Below are positions 36,349 to 45,134 of a stretch of 64,000 nucleotides of DNA, one piece after another. Source of the stretch: Planotetraspora thailandica. GTDB lineage: Bacteria > Actinomycetota > Actinomycetes > Streptosporangiales > Streptosporangiaceae. The translations under genes and the position numbers were made by a program. Each line of letters opens with the position of its first letter. Positions within the stretch are counted from its first letter, which is position 1. The notes under the pieces were generated by a model. It was not told the origin of the DNA. It made no database searches and saw nothing but the letters and a program-made list of their open reading frames with translations. The stretch covers positions 62,001-126,000 of the forward strand of contig NZ_BOOR01000008.1 in assembly GCF_016863335.1 (NCBI RefSeq), given 5' to 3'.

Positions 36349-36986
36349 TGAAGACCGTGCGTGTGCTGATCGTCGACGACCACCGGTTGTTCCGGTCAGG
36401 CGTCCGGGCCGAGCTGGGCGAGTCGATCCAGGTCATCGGCGAGGCCGAGGACGTGGAGTCCGCCGTGCAGGCCATCGCCGAGTTGCAGCCCGACGTCGTC
36501 CTGCTCGACGTGCACATGCCGGGCGGCGGCGGCCAGGAGGTGCTTAAGCGGGTGCTCGGGTCCGGCTCCCAGGTGCGGTTCCTCGCCCTGTCGGTGTCGG
36601 ACGCGGCAGAGGACGTGATCGGCGTGATCCGTGGAGGCGCACGCGGGTACGTCACCAAGACGATCAGCGGGGCCGAGCTGACCGACGCGATCATCCGGGT
36701 GTCCGACGGCGACGCGGTCTTCTCGCCGCGACTGGCGGGGTTCGTGCTGGACGCGTTCGCCTCGACCGAGGCCCCGCCCATCGACCCCGAGCTCGACTCG
36801 CTGACGCAGCGCGAGCGCGAGGTGCTGAGGCTGATCGCCCGGGGCTACGCCTACAAGGAGATCGCCAAGGAGCTGTTCATCTCGGTCAAGACGGTGGAGA
36901 CGCACGTGTCGAGCGTGCTGAGGAAGCTCCAGCTGTCCAACCGCCACGAGCTGAGCCGCTGGGCCACCGCCCGCCGCCTCGTGTAG
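36348..36986 (+). CDS. LuxR/NarL-type response regulator, partner of the PspC kinase
   Basis: A 212-residue regulator: receiver domain with acidic pocket Asp10-Asp11, phospho-acceptor Asp54 (VVLLDVHMPGG) and Lys in GYVTKTIS. The C-terminal LuxR HTH is at about 149-205 (LTQREREVLRLIARGYAYKEIAKELFISVKTVETHVSSVLRKL). Start ATG overlaps the kinase stop (TGATG). Likely targets are the neighbouring PspC genes, by analogy with MacR. Confidence 0.95.
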   Translation: MKTVRVLIVDDHRLFRSGVRAELGESIQVIGEAEDVESAVQAIAELQPDVVLLDVHMPGGGGQEVLKRVLGSGSQVRFLALSVSDAAEDVIGVIRGGARGYVTKTISGAELTDAIIRVSDGDAVFSPRLAGFVLDAFASTEAPPIDPELDSLTQREREVLRLIARGYAYKEIAKELFISVKTVETHVSSVLRKLQLSNRHELSRWATARRLV

Positions 36987-37110
36987 GCAGGGGCCGCCAC
37001 CAGCACCGACCCGCCCCTGGAACTCACATGGATCTGGTGGCAGGCCTGGTGGCGGGAATCGTCATATTCGTGTCCTTGCCGCCATTACGAGGCGCGGCCA
37101 CGATGAATGG

Positions 37111-38079
37111 GTGACCAGCCGGCGCATCGTATTCGCTGTCTTCCCGGATTTCCAGATCCTCGACCTCACCGGACCTCATGAGGTGTTCACGCAGGCCGGC
37201 CGCATTACCGGCGGCGTCGTCATCGAAACGGTGGCCGGCGCATCCGGTCCTGTGTCGTCAAGCGGCGGCCTCGCGATCTCCCCCACCTTGACCGTCGATG
37301 AGGCCGCCGGGCCGGTGGACACGCTCATCGCGGTGGGGGGTGGAGGCGTCCACAGGGCATGCGAGGACGCACGCTTCGTCGACTGGTTGGCTCGGACCGC
37401 CCGAAACGCCCGGCGTACGGCTTCGGTGTGCAGCGGGGCCTTCCTGCTCGCCGCCGCCGGCCTGCTCGACGGACGGCGCGCGGTCACCCACTGGTCGCGC
37501 TGCGACGAACTGGCCGAGCGGTATCCGCAGGTCACAGTCGATCCTGATCCGATCTTCGTCCGCGATGGTGACGTGTGGACCTCGGCCGGTATCACCGCGG
37601 GAATGGACCTCGCGCTCGCCATGACGGAGGACGACCATGGGCCCGAGGTCTCCCGTGCCGTCGCCCGCCAGATGGTGATGTTCGTCCAACGCCCCGGAGG
37701 ACAAGCGCAGTTCAGCGCCCAACTCGCTGCTCAGCGGCCGGAACGGTCGGCGCTGCGCGATGTCCTCGGATGGATCGCCGACCACCCCGACAGCGACCTC
37801 ACCGTGCCCACCCTGGCCGCCCGCGCCGCGATGAGCGAACGGAACTTCACGCGCGTCTTCCGTGCCGAGACCGGCCACACTCCAGCCGCGTACGTCGAAA
37901 ACGCCCGCATCGAGGCCGCCAGGCGGCTCCTGGAGACCACCGCCATCACCCTGGAAGCGGTGGCCCAGGCCTGCGGATTCGGCACTGTCGCGACCCTGCA
38001 CCGCAGTTTCAGGCGGACCGTTCAGGTCACCCCTGGTGAGTATCGCAAGTACTTCTCCGCGCACACCGCACTCGTCTGA
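37111..38079 (+). CDS. GlxA-type AraC regulator (DJ-1/PfpI sensor + AraC HTH)
   Basis: A 322-residue regulator. Residues 5-180 are a DJ-1/PfpI-like amidase fold (VFAVFPDFQILDLTGPHEVF; RTASVCSGAFLLAAAGLLDGRRAVTHW with the nucleophile-elbow Cys). Residues 215-320 hold two AraC HTHs (LAARAAMSERNFTRVFRAETGHTPAAYV; AQACGFGTVATLHRSFRR). The GTG at 37111 has no ribosome site, so the message may be leaderless. It is 29 bp upstream of a DJ-1 enzyme with the same fold and is likely its regulator. Confidence 0.9.
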   Translation: MTSRRIVFAVFPDFQILDLTGPHEVFTQAGRITGGVVIETVAGASGPVSSSGGLAISPTLTVDEAAGPVDTLIAVGGGGVHRACEDARFVDWLARTARNARRTASVCSGAFLLAAAGLLDGRRAVTHWSRCDELAERYPQVTVDPDPIFVRDGDVWTSAGITAGMDLALAMTEDDHGPEVSRAVARQMVMFVQRPGGQAQFSAQLAAQRPERSALRDVLGWIADHPDSDLTVPTLAARAAMSERNFTRVFRAETGHTPAAYVENARIEAARRLLETTAITLEAVAQACGFGTVATLHRSFRRTVQVTPGEYRKYFSAHTALV

Positions 38080-38108
38080 CGGCTGCGGCATCTCAGAAAG
38101 GCTCACTC

Positions 38109-38765
38109 ATGCGCATCGCCATCCCCCTCCTTGACGGATTCACCGCGCTCGACGTCGTCGGACCGTACGAGGTTCTTCGCATGCTGCCGGGATCCGACGT
38201 CGTCTTCGTCGGCGCGGCGACCGGACCGTACGCGGACGACAACGGCGCGCTCTCGCTCGTCGCGACGGCCACGTTTTCTGCCGTCACAGAAGCCGATGTG
38301 CTTGTGGTGCCCGGTGGTCCCGGTGCTTGGCGCAGCCTGGGCGACGAGTCGCTGCTCGACTGGATCCGCGGTGTCCACGCCTCTGCGGAGTGGACGACGT
38401 CGGTGTGCACCGGCTCCCTGCTGCTTGGCGCGGCCGGCCTGCTCGACGGCCTGGAGGCCACCACACATTGGGGGGCCGTAGACGCCCTGGAGTCGTATGG
38501 CGCCACGTACACGGGACGTCGCGTCGTGGAGCAGCCTGGTGGCATCGTGACCGCCGCGGGAGTCTCCTCGGGAATCGACATGGCACTGCGGCTGGCCGAG
38601 CTGATCGCGGGGAGGGTCGCTGCCGAGGCGTTCCAGCTCGCCATCGAGTACGACCCGCAACCGCCCTTCGACTCCGGCTCGTACGCCAAGGCGTCCCAAG
38701 AAGCGAAGGATTACCTGGCAGGCCACGCGCGCGGCACGGTTGGGCCCAAGTCGGCCGGCGCATGA
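38109..38765 (+). CDS. DJ-1/PfpI family protein (isonitrile hydratase-like)
   Basis: A 218-residue DJ-1/PfpI protein: IPLLDGFTALDVVGPYEVL, VLVVPGGPGAW, and the nucleophile elbow TTSVCTGSLLLGAAGLLDG with the conserved Cys, followed by ATTHWGAVDAL. The Cys-His arrangement resembles isonitrile hydratase InhA and related hydrolases, though class I GATase-like proteins of unknown activity share it. AGAAAGG upstream of the ATG. Probably cotranscribed with the GlxA-type regulator. Confidence 0.87.
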   Translation: MRIAIPLLDGFTALDVVGPYEVLRMLPGSDVVFVGAATGPYADDNGALSLVATATFSAVTEADVLVVPGGPGAWRSLGDESLLDWIRGVHASAEWTTSVCTGSLLLGAAGLLDGLEATTHWGAVDALESYGATYTGRRVVEQPGGIVTAAGVSSGIDMALRLAELIAGRVAAEAFQLAIEYDPQPPFDSGSYAKASQEAKDYLAGHARGTVGPKSAGA

Positions 38766-38837
38766 CCGGGTTTCCTGGAGCACATGCAGGCCGGTCCGTC
38801 TCTGGGATCAGCATCTGAAATCGGCAATTATGACGGA

Positions 38838-39509
38838 ATGATCCTTCGACGGCTTCTCCCTCTTGCCCTCGCGGGACTGCTGATCGCAGCCTGCGCCGGC
38901 GGGCCGCCGGACCAGACGGAAACGCGCGCCACTCCCGGGCGGCAATGCGACGCGACAGGTGAGGACTTCGCCGGCGACGTCGAGCTGGCCCGGTGCCTCA
39001 CCGAACGGTTCTGGGCGCGGCGGTTCCAGGAGAGCGGAGGGACGTATACGCCGGTCGACCGTTTCGTCGCCTACGCAGGCGACGACGGGCCCGACTGCGG
39101 CGGGCAGCCCTCGGTGCCCAACAACGCGTTCTACTGCCCCAGCGGGCACTTCATCGCCTACGACGCCCGCTGGCTGGAGGCGATGTACAACCGCATGGGC
39201 GACGGTGCCGTCTACGTGGTCATCCCGCACGAGTTCGGCCACGCCGTACAGGCTCAGCTGGCGGGTGACTTCCAATTCAACGTGCAGCGGGAGCTGCAGG
39301 CCGACTGCTATGCGGGGGCCACGCTCAGCGGCCTGATCCAGGAGGGGATGATCAAGGCCGACGATGGCGACGACACCGAACTGCTCGCCAACCTCGCGGC
39401 GGCGGGCGACCCGACCGACGCCTGGTGGGCGCCGGACGCCCACGGCACCCCGGCCCAGCGGCAGACCTCGTTCGTCGAGGGATACCAGCGGGGCACCGGC
39501 ACCTGCTGA
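38838..39509 (+). CDS. Neutral zinc metallopeptidase, secreted lipoprotein (YpfJ-like)
   Basis: A 223-residue protein. A lipoprotein signal MILRRLLPLALAGLLIAAC is followed by the metallopeptidase core: NNAFYCPSGHFIAYD, then the zinc motif VIPHEFGHAVQ (HExxH) and RELQADCYAG with the downstream Glu ligand. Family: putative neutral zinc metallopeptidases (PF04228 type). Start ATG 38838 gives the clean signal peptide; the longer frame from 38784 does not. The ribosome site is poor. Confidence 0.87.
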   Translation: MILRRLLPLALAGLLIAACAGGPPDQTETRATPGRQCDATGEDFAGDVELARCLTERFWARRFQESGGTYTPVDRFVAYAGDDGPDCGGQPSVPNNAFYCPSGHFIAYDARWLEAMYNRMGDGAVYVVIPHEFGHAVQAQLAGDFQFNVQRELQADCYAGATLSGLIQEGMIKADDGDDTELLANLAAAGDPTDAWWAPDAHGTPAQRQTSFVEGYQRGTGTC

Positions 39510-39541
39510 CGCGGGCGCTCCGCGGGTGGCAGCATGACGGC

Positions 39542-40288
39542 GTGGGCACGACGGCGGAACCTCCGCGCACCGTGACGCCGATCGCGTGCGCGCTGGGCGT
39601 GCTGGCGGCGGCGAACGTGCTGAACAACCGGGTTGCGAGACGCTGGGCGCCGGCCACCTCCGGAGCCGCCGCCCTGGCCCTACTCACCGTCGCCCGGCGG
39701 GACGGCCTCGGGTGGCAGGAGCTCGGCTTCGAGCAAGCCGGCCGGGGCGCGCGGGCCGGCGGCCTGCTGGCGGCGGCCGTCGCGGCCGGGTACACGGCGG
39801 GGGTCGCCATGCCGAGGACCCGCCCCCTGTTCCTCGACGAGCGCGCACTGGCGTTGTCCCGCGTACGGCTGGCCGAGGAGGTCCTCGTCCAGGTGCCGTT
39901 CGGGACCGTGCTTCTGGAGGAGGTCGCCTTCCGGGGCGTGCTGCCCGCCCTCCTGGCCCGCCGGACCTCCCCGCGCGCGGTAGGCGTCGTGTCCGCGGCG
40001 TTGTTCGGGCTGTGGCACGTGCTCCCGGCGGCGGACATGGCCAGGGCCAACCCCGCGCTGGCCGGTGCCGTACGAGGCGGTCGCCTGGCCCGGGTCGTGG
40101 CGGGGACGGTCGTGTCCACCGCCGCGGCCGGAATGCTCTTCCACGGGCTGCGCCGCAGAGGCGGGCTGCTCGCTCCCGCCCTGCTCCACGTCGCGACGAA
40201 CTCGTTCGGCTATGTCGCGGCCCGCCTCGCCCGGCGCGTCGCTGACAGGGACGGGGCGGACAGGGACGGGGCTCAGGCGGTGAAGTAG
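39542..40288 (+). CDS. CPBP family intramembrane glutamic endopeptidase
   Basis: A 248-residue membrane protein with the Abi/CPBP motifs: LLEEVAFRGVL (EExxxR), FGLWHVLPAA (FxxxH) and HVATNSFGY (HxxxN). Related proteins include Rce1-like CAAX proteases and bacteriocin immunity proteins. The GTG start at 39542 is by frame and hydrophobic profile; longer versions overlap the peptidase gene. The 3' end overlaps the convergent permease gene by 16 bp. Confidence 0.82.
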   Translation: MGTTAEPPRTVTPIACALGVLAAANVLNNRVARRWAPATSGAAALALLTVARRDGLGWQELGFEQAGRGARAGGLLAAAVAAGYTAGVAMPRTRPLFLDERALALSRVRLAEEVLVQVPFGTVLLEEVAFRGVLPALLARRTSPRAVGVVSAALFGLWHVLPAADMARANPALAGAVRGGRLARVVAGTVVSTAAAGMLFHGLRRRGGLLAPALLHVATNSFGYVAARLARRVADRDGADRDGAQAVK

Positions 40289-41010
40289 CCCCGCGCGGTC
40301 AGCTCGATGGTCACGACCACCGCCACGGCCTCCGCGGCGAGCAGCGCGACCAGGACGGCCACCTGGACGATGCCGGCCTGCACGGGGCCGGCGCCCGCGA
40401 GCATCATGCCGACGAACGCGCCGGGCAGCGTGACCAGGCCGACGGTCCGTGTCTGGTCGAGCGCCGGAATCAGCGCCTGGGAGGCCGCCGGCCTGCAGAT
40501 CTCCAGCCTGGCGTCACGTACGGAGAACCCCAGGGACAGGGCCGCCTCGACCTCGCCGCGGCGCCCTTCCAGCTCGTCGCGCGCCCGCCGCCCCGCGTGG
40601 GAGGTGGCGGTCAGGCAGCCGCCCAGGAGGATTCCGGTGATGGGGATGAGGGCCATGCCCGTCACCGGCACCACCCGCGAGACGACCATGATGAGGAGCA
40701 CCGGCACCGTGCCGCACGCGATCGGCAGGCCGGCCCACAGGGCGGTACGGTCACGCGCGATCCTGCGGCCGGCGGTGACACTGGCCACGCCGTACATCAG
40801 GAGCAGGAAGAGCGCGGCGGCGGGCAGAAACCGGATCGCCCCGACGATCACGAAGGACACCACGGCGAGCTGCACGGCGGCCCGGATCGCCGCGGTGACG
40901 ATCGCCGCGGTGTGGCCGAGCCGTCCGACGGCGGCGACCGCGGCCGCCGCGACGACCAGCAGGGCCACCACCACGCCGAGCTGCGGGGTGACCTGAAGCA
41001 GCGTGTTCAC
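40273..41010 (-). CDS. FetB-like ABC transporter permease (UPF0014)
   Basis: A 245-residue integral membrane protein with about seven helices and the family segment ISLGFSVRDARLEICRPAASQALIPALDQTRTVGLVTLPGAFVGMMLAGA-type (here ALSLGFSVRDA...TVGLVTLPGAFVGMML). FetA/FetB exports iron in E. coli; the ATPase partner FetA is not adjacent here. GTG start at 41010 with AAAGG upstream. Substrate not proven. Confidence 0.84.
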   Translation of the reverse strand: MNTLLQVTPQLGVVVALLVVAAAAVAAVGRLGHTAAIVTAAIRAAVQLAVVSFVIVGAIRFLPAAALFLLLMYGVASVTAGRRIARDRTALWAGLPIACGTVPVLLIMVVSRVVPVTGMALIPITGILLGGCLTATSHAGRRARDELEGRRGEVEAALSLGFSVRDARLEICRPAASQALIPALDQTRTVGLVTLPGAFVGMMLAGAGPVQAGIVQVAVLVALLAAEAVAVVVTIELTARGYFTA

Positions 41011-41073
41011 GCCTTTGATCCTGCCCGCAGCCGCTCGCAGCTTCTCAGGGGCCTCCCAGGGGTCTCGCCCAGG

Positions 41074-41790
41074 TCAGGCGGTGACCACCCGCTGGAACGC
41101 CTCGGCGAACGAGCCCTCGGGCAGGCCCGCCTTCGCGGCGTTCGCCGACAGCCAGCCCTTCACGAAGGAGTCGAGGTCGTCCATGTGCCCGGTCTGGCTC
41201 TCGTGCGCCCGCAGGGCGGCGATCTTGCGGTCCACGGTGGCGGTGACGTCGACGTAATGGTCCGCCGTCATCGACCCCATCAGCCACACCTCGCTCACCG
41301 TCCAGGCTTCCAGGCCCTCGTCCACCAGCAACTCGGGGAAGGCGTACGGGTTGCGCGCGTCCGGGTAGACGGCGTCGAGGGTCGCGCCGCCGACGGCCCG
41401 GTGGTCGGGATGGCTGGGGCCGAGGCGCGCATAGTTGCGGTCGGGGGTCGAGGTGAGCACGAGGCCGGGCCGCACCTGCCTGATCACACGGGCGATGTCG
41501 CGCCGGAGGCCGATCGACTGCTCGACCATGCCGTCCGGGTAGCCGAGGAAGCGGATGTCGGTGACACCCACGCACGCGGCCGCGGCCGTCTGCTCGGCCC
41601 GCCTCACCGACGCCATGCCGCCGTTGTCGACCGTCCGGTCGAATCCGCCGGCGTCGCCATCGGTGACCAGGCAGTACACGACGTCGGCGCCCGCGTCGAC
41701 GAACTTGGCGATCGCCCCCGATCCGCCGAAATCGATGTCGTCAGGGTGCGCGGTCACCACGAGAACGGTCTTGAACTCGGCGTCGAGCAT
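41074..41790 (-). CDS. PIG-L family deacetylase
   Basis: A 238-residue LmbE/PIG-L protein with the zinc-binding N-terminus VVTAHPDDIDFGGSGAIA (HPDD) and HPDH in the middle (GPSHPDHRAVGG). Relatives deacetylate GlcNAc-containing conjugates in mycothiol (MshB), mycothiol-conjugate processing (Mca) and glycolipid pathways. No partner gene identifies the substrate. AAGGAGG precedes the ATG at good distance. Confidence 0.9.
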   Translation of the reverse strand: MLDAEFKTVLVVTAHPDDIDFGGSGAIAKFVDAGADVVYCLVTDGDAGGFDRTVDNGGMASVRRAEQTAAAACVGVTDIRFLGYPDGMVEQSIGLRRDIARVIRQVRPGLVLTSTPDRNYARLGPSHPDHRAVGGATLDAVYPDARNPYAFPELLVDEGLEAWTVSEVWLMGSMTADHYVDVTATVDRKIAALRAHESQTGHMDDLDSFVKGWLSANAAKAGLPEGSFAEAFQRVVTA

Positions 41791-41872
41791 TGCAGGCGGC
41801 CTCCTTGTTGTGGCAACTCACCCTAAAGGGGGCGTGATAGCCGCCGAGGCACCGGATGTCGGTGGACGGTCA

Positions 41873-41878
41873 TACCCT
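41873..41878 (+). promoter_or_regulatory. Candidate -10 of pcrA (leaderless start)
   Basis: TACCCT ends 6 bases before the GTG start of pcrA, so transcription would begin at or next to the start codon. The AGGAGG immediately before and overlapping the GTG is too close to act as a Shine-Dalgarno, which supports leaderless translation or a different start. Confidence 0.35.
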
Positions 41879-41884
41879 TAGGAG

Positions 41885-44128
41885 GTGTCCACCGGAACCG
41901 CCACCCATCCCTTGCTCGACGGCCTGAACGCCCAGCAGTGCGAAGCCGTCATCCATCAGGGCAGCCCCCTGCTGATCGTGGCGGGGGCGGGCTCCGGCAA
42001 GACCCGGGTGCTCACGCATCGCATCGCCTATCTGCTGGCCGAGCGCCACGTGCAGCCGTCCGAGATCCTTGCGATCACCTTCACCAACAAGGCCGCCCGC
42101 GAGATGAAGGAGCGGGTGGACCGGCTCGTCGGCCCGCGCTCCAAGGCGATGTGGGTCATGACGTTCCACAGCGCCTGCGTGCGGATCCTGCGCCGTGAGG
42201 CCAAGCGGCTGGGCTTCACCGGCAGCTTCTCGATCTACGACCAAGCCGACTCCCAGCGGTTGATGGCGCTGGTGTGCCGCGAACTCGACCTCGACCCCAA
42301 GCGGTATCCGCCGAGGTCGTTCTCGGCCCAGGTGAGCAACTTCAAGAACGAGCTGATCGACTACGAGACGGCGGCCGAGCGCGCCCAGACGCACCTGGAA
42401 CGCACGCTCGCTGAGGCGTACAAGACCTATCAGCAGCGGCTCACCGAGGCCGGCGCGATGGACTTCGACGACCTCATCATGCTCACCGTCACCCTGTTCC
42501 AGCTCTTCCCCGAGGTGGCCGAGCACTACCGGCGGCGGTTCCGCCACGTGATGGTCGACGAGTACCAGGACACCAACCACGCGCAGTACGTGCTGGTCCG
42601 CGAGCTGGTCGGAAGGCCCGAGCTCAAGACCGCCGACGGCGACGTGGTGCGGGAGGGCGTCGAGCCGGCCGAACTGGTCGTGGTGGGCGACGCCGACCAG
42701 TCGATCTACGCCTTCCGCGGCGCCTCGATCCGCAACATCCTGGAGTTCGAGCGCGACTACCCGGACGCGAAGACGATCCTGCTGGAGCAGAACTACCGCT
42801 CCACGCAGACGATCCTCAACGCGGCCAATGCCGTGATCTCCAGGAACGAGAGCCGCAAGCCCAAGAACCTGTGGTCGGAGCAGGGTGCCGGGCCGAAGAT
42901 CGTCGCCTATGTGGCCGACAACGAGCACGACGAGGCCATGTTCGTCGCCCAGGAGGTCGACAGGCTCTCCGACGACGAGGGCGTCACCGCGGGCCAGGTG
43001 GCGATCTTCTACCGGACCAACGCGGCCTCCCGCGTCTTCGAAGAGATCTTCATTCGCACCGGCCTGCCGTACAAGGTCGTGGGCGGGGTGCGGTTCTACG
43101 AGCGCAAGGAGGTCAAGGACCTGCTCGCCTACCTGCGGGTCCTGGCCAACCCGAGCGACACGGTCTCCCTGCGGCGCATCCTCAACGTGCCCAAGCGCGG
43201 CATCGGCGACCGGGCCGAGGCGATGATCGAGGCGTTCGCCGGGCGCGAGCGGATCAGCTTCTGGGAGGCGCTGCGGCGGGCCGACGCGGCCCCCGGCCTG
43301 GCCACCCGCTCGCTCAACGCCGTCAAGGAGTTCACCGCGCTGCTCGACGACCTGCGCGGCAAGGAGCTGCCGCTGTCGGAACTGGCGGAGGAGGTGCTCA
43401 ACAGCACCGGATACCGCACCGAGCTGGAGACCTCCGGCGACCCGCAGGACGAGAGCCGCCTGGAGAACCTCAACGAGCTGATCTCGGTCGCGGCCGAGTT
43501 CGAGGCGGCCAACGAGGAGGGCACGCTGGTCGACTTCCTCGAGCAGGTCTCGCTGGTCGCCGACGCCGACCAGATCCCCGAGGGCGAGGACCACGGCGGC
43601 GTCGTCACGCTGATGACCCTGCACACGGCCAAAGGCCTGGAATTCCCCGTTGTGTTCCTCACCGCGATGGAGGACGGCGTCTTCCCGCACATGCGCTCGC
43701 TGAGCGACGCCAAGGAGCTGGAGGAGGAGCGCCGTCTCGCGTACGTCGGGATCACCCGGGCCGAGCAGCGGCTCTACCTCTCCCGGGCGGCCGTGCGGAC
43801 CTCCTGGGGCGCGCCCTCGTTCAACCCCGCCTCGCGGTTCCTGTCGGAGGTGCCGGGCGATCTCATCGACTGGCGCGGCGACCCCGGCAAGAACGCCTGG
43901 TCGGCCGCCACGTCTCGCACACCCGCCCGTACGGCTCCCGCGAAGCAGACGGGCGGCAAGGAGATCCCGAACCTCTCACCGGGCGACCGGGTCACGCACG
44001 ACTCATTCGGCCTCGGCACGGTGGTCGCCGTTGAGGGCGCGGCGGAGAAGACCCGTGTGAAGATCGACTTCGGCAGCTCGGGGGAGAAGACGCTGCTCCT
44101 GGCCTACGCCAAGGTCGAGAAGCTCTGA
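41885..44128 (+). CDS. pcrA: ATP-dependent DNA helicase UvrD/PcrA
   Basis: A 747-residue superfamily 1 helicase with 3'-5' polarity for repair and replication restart. Motifs: Q motif LNAQQCEAV, Walker A VAGAGSGKTR, Ia ITFTNKAAREMK, II VDEYQDTN, III VVGDADQSIYAFRGA, IV LEQNYRSTQ, V LMTLHTAKGLEFPVVF, VI EERRLAYVGITRAEQRLYL. The C-terminal tail ends with a Tudor-like segment (LSPGDRVTHDSFGLGTVVAV) known to contact RNA polymerase in PcrA. Its 3' part is overlapped only if the frameshifted neighbour is read through. Confidence 0.97.
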   Translation: MSTGTATHPLLDGLNAQQCEAVIHQGSPLLIVAGAGSGKTRVLTHRIAYLLAERHVQPSEILAITFTNKAAREMKERVDRLVGPRSKAMWVMTFHSACVRILRREAKRLGFTGSFSIYDQADSQRLMALVCRELDLDPKRYPPRSFSAQVSNFKNELIDYETAAERAQTHLERTLAEAYKTYQQRLTEAGAMDFDDLIMLTVTLFQLFPEVAEHYRRRFRHVMVDEYQDTNHAQYVLVRELVGRPELKTADGDVVREGVEPAELVVVGDADQSIYAFRGASIRNILEFERDYPDAKTILLEQNYRSTQTILNAANAVISRNESRKPKNLWSEQGAGPKIVAYVADNEHDEAMFVAQEVDRLSDDEGVTAGQVAIFYRTNAASRVFEEIFIRTGLPYKVVGGVRFYERKEVKDLLAYLRVLANPSDTVSLRRILNVPKRGIGDRAEAMIEAFAGRERISFWEALRRADAAPGLATRSLNAVKEFTALLDDLRGKELPLSELAEEVLNSTGYRTELETSGDPQDESRLENLNELISVAAEFEAANEEGTLVDFLEQVSLVADADQIPEGEDHGGVVTLMTLHTAKGLEFPVVFLTAMEDGVFPHMRSLSDAKELEEERRLAYVGITRAEQRLYLSRAAVRTSWGAPSFNPASRFLSEVPGDLIDWRGDPGKNAWSAATSRTPARTAPAKQTGGKEIPNLSPGDRVTHDSFGLGTVVAVEGAAEKTRVKIDFGSSGEKTLLLAYAKVEKL

Positions 44129-44134
44129 CCTGGG

Positions 44135-44170
44135 CCGGGCCGGCCCTCACCGAGGTGGGGGCCGGCCCGG
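44135..44170. terminator. Terminator hairpin after pcrA
   Basis: A 16-bp stem CCGGGCCGGCCCTCAC / GTGGGGGCCGGCCCGG with one G-U-type mismatch and a 4-nt loop (44135-44150 and 44155-44170), between convergent pcrA and the next minus-strand gene. It can serve both directions. Confidence 0.75.
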
Positions 44171-44188
44171 TTCCACGAGAGGCGCGGA

Positions 44189-45071
44189 CTAGAGGATGGC
44201 CTGGGCGAGCCGAGAGGCCTGGGCGAGCCGAGAGGTCGGGTCGGGGGGAGTCGTGGGGTCGTCGGGCGGAGTCAGGTCGGCGAGCCCGGCGACCTGGCTG
44301 GCCGGCGGAGCCTTCAGCGACACCTTGGCACCCCAGTGGGCGTAGGACGAGGGTGAACGTCGTCCCCGGCATGCCGACCGCTCCGCCGTTGTACGAGCTC
44401 ACCAGGCGTGTGATCACGCCCTTGCTGGTGACGTACAGCTTCCAGGAGACCTTGGTCTTGGCCTCGGAGCCCGTGGGGCGCACGCCGACCGAGTACCGGA
44501 ACCAGCTGGAGACGTTCCACAGGTCCGCGAAGGTGGTCGTGCCGCTGTAGGTGCTGCCCTTCCGCTTTCCGTGTGACAGCAGCCCCTGAAGCGTGCGCGG
44601 CTCGGTGACGCCGATGAGCTGCCCGAAGGCGCTGTTCAGCCCGCCTACCGGGCCCTTGGGGTACTTAAGCCAGGTCTTGCCCTTGGGCAGGAAGTCGGCG
44701 AAGAGGCCGCCCTTGATGTATGACGTCGTGCCGATGCGGATCGTCCGCTCCGGCTTGAGAAGGCTCGCCAGTTCCTTCGGCACGTCCTTGACCTGGGGAG
44801 CGGAGAGGTTGAACTTGGCGGTGAGATCCGACGCGGCCAGCCCGCTCTTGTTGAACTGGAACTTGCCGGACCGCTGCAGCAAGAGATTGGAGCGCCCAGC
44901 CTGCTTCACAGAGGTGCGGTCGGTGAACGCGGCACCACGGCCGGACACGAACTGCTTCTTGAGCACGGTCACGGGGTTCGGCAGGGTCTGGGCCTGCGCG
45001 GGGGTGGCGAGCGCCGACGCGAGAACCGCAGCCGTCGTAGCGCATGCCACAGTGGCGAGAATTCGCCTCAT
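44189..45071 (-). pseudogene. Secreted lipoprotein-like protein, frameshifted near the 3' end
   Basis: The gene starts at ATG 45071 (GGGAGGAA upstream) with a Sec signal peptide (MRRILATVACATTAAVLASA, cleavage after AQA). The rest of the LppX/LprG-like mature part, with RSGKFQFNKSGLAASDL, FADFLPKGKTWLKY and YSVGVRPTGSEAKTK, runs in one frame until about 44352. There the continuation YAHWGAKVSLKAPPASQVAGL...ILstop, clearly the natural C-terminus, is in another frame. One extra base in the CCC run at 44351-44353 explains it. Without correction the frame runs on to 43992, antisense over pcrA and Arg-rich. It could be a genuine mutation, programmed shift or sequencing error. Confidence 0.8.
44199..44234. 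repeat. 18-bp tandem duplication in the C-terminal codons
   Basis: GCCTGGGCGAGCCGAGAG occurs twice without interruption (44199-44216, 44217-44234). In the corrected frame of the minus-strand gene it encodes SRLAQA twice just before the stop, so it preserves that frame. Confidence 0.85.
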
Positions 45072-45134
45072 GGGTATTCCTCCCGTATGCGCCCTTGTTT
45101 CGACAAAGGGCAGCCCGCACATGCTCCTCGCAAA

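Noticed and set aside
43992-45071. Unshifted long version of the secreted-protein gene
   Set aside because: The added C-terminal part is Arg/Pro-rich, antisense to pcrA, and the natural C-terminus is visible in another frame.
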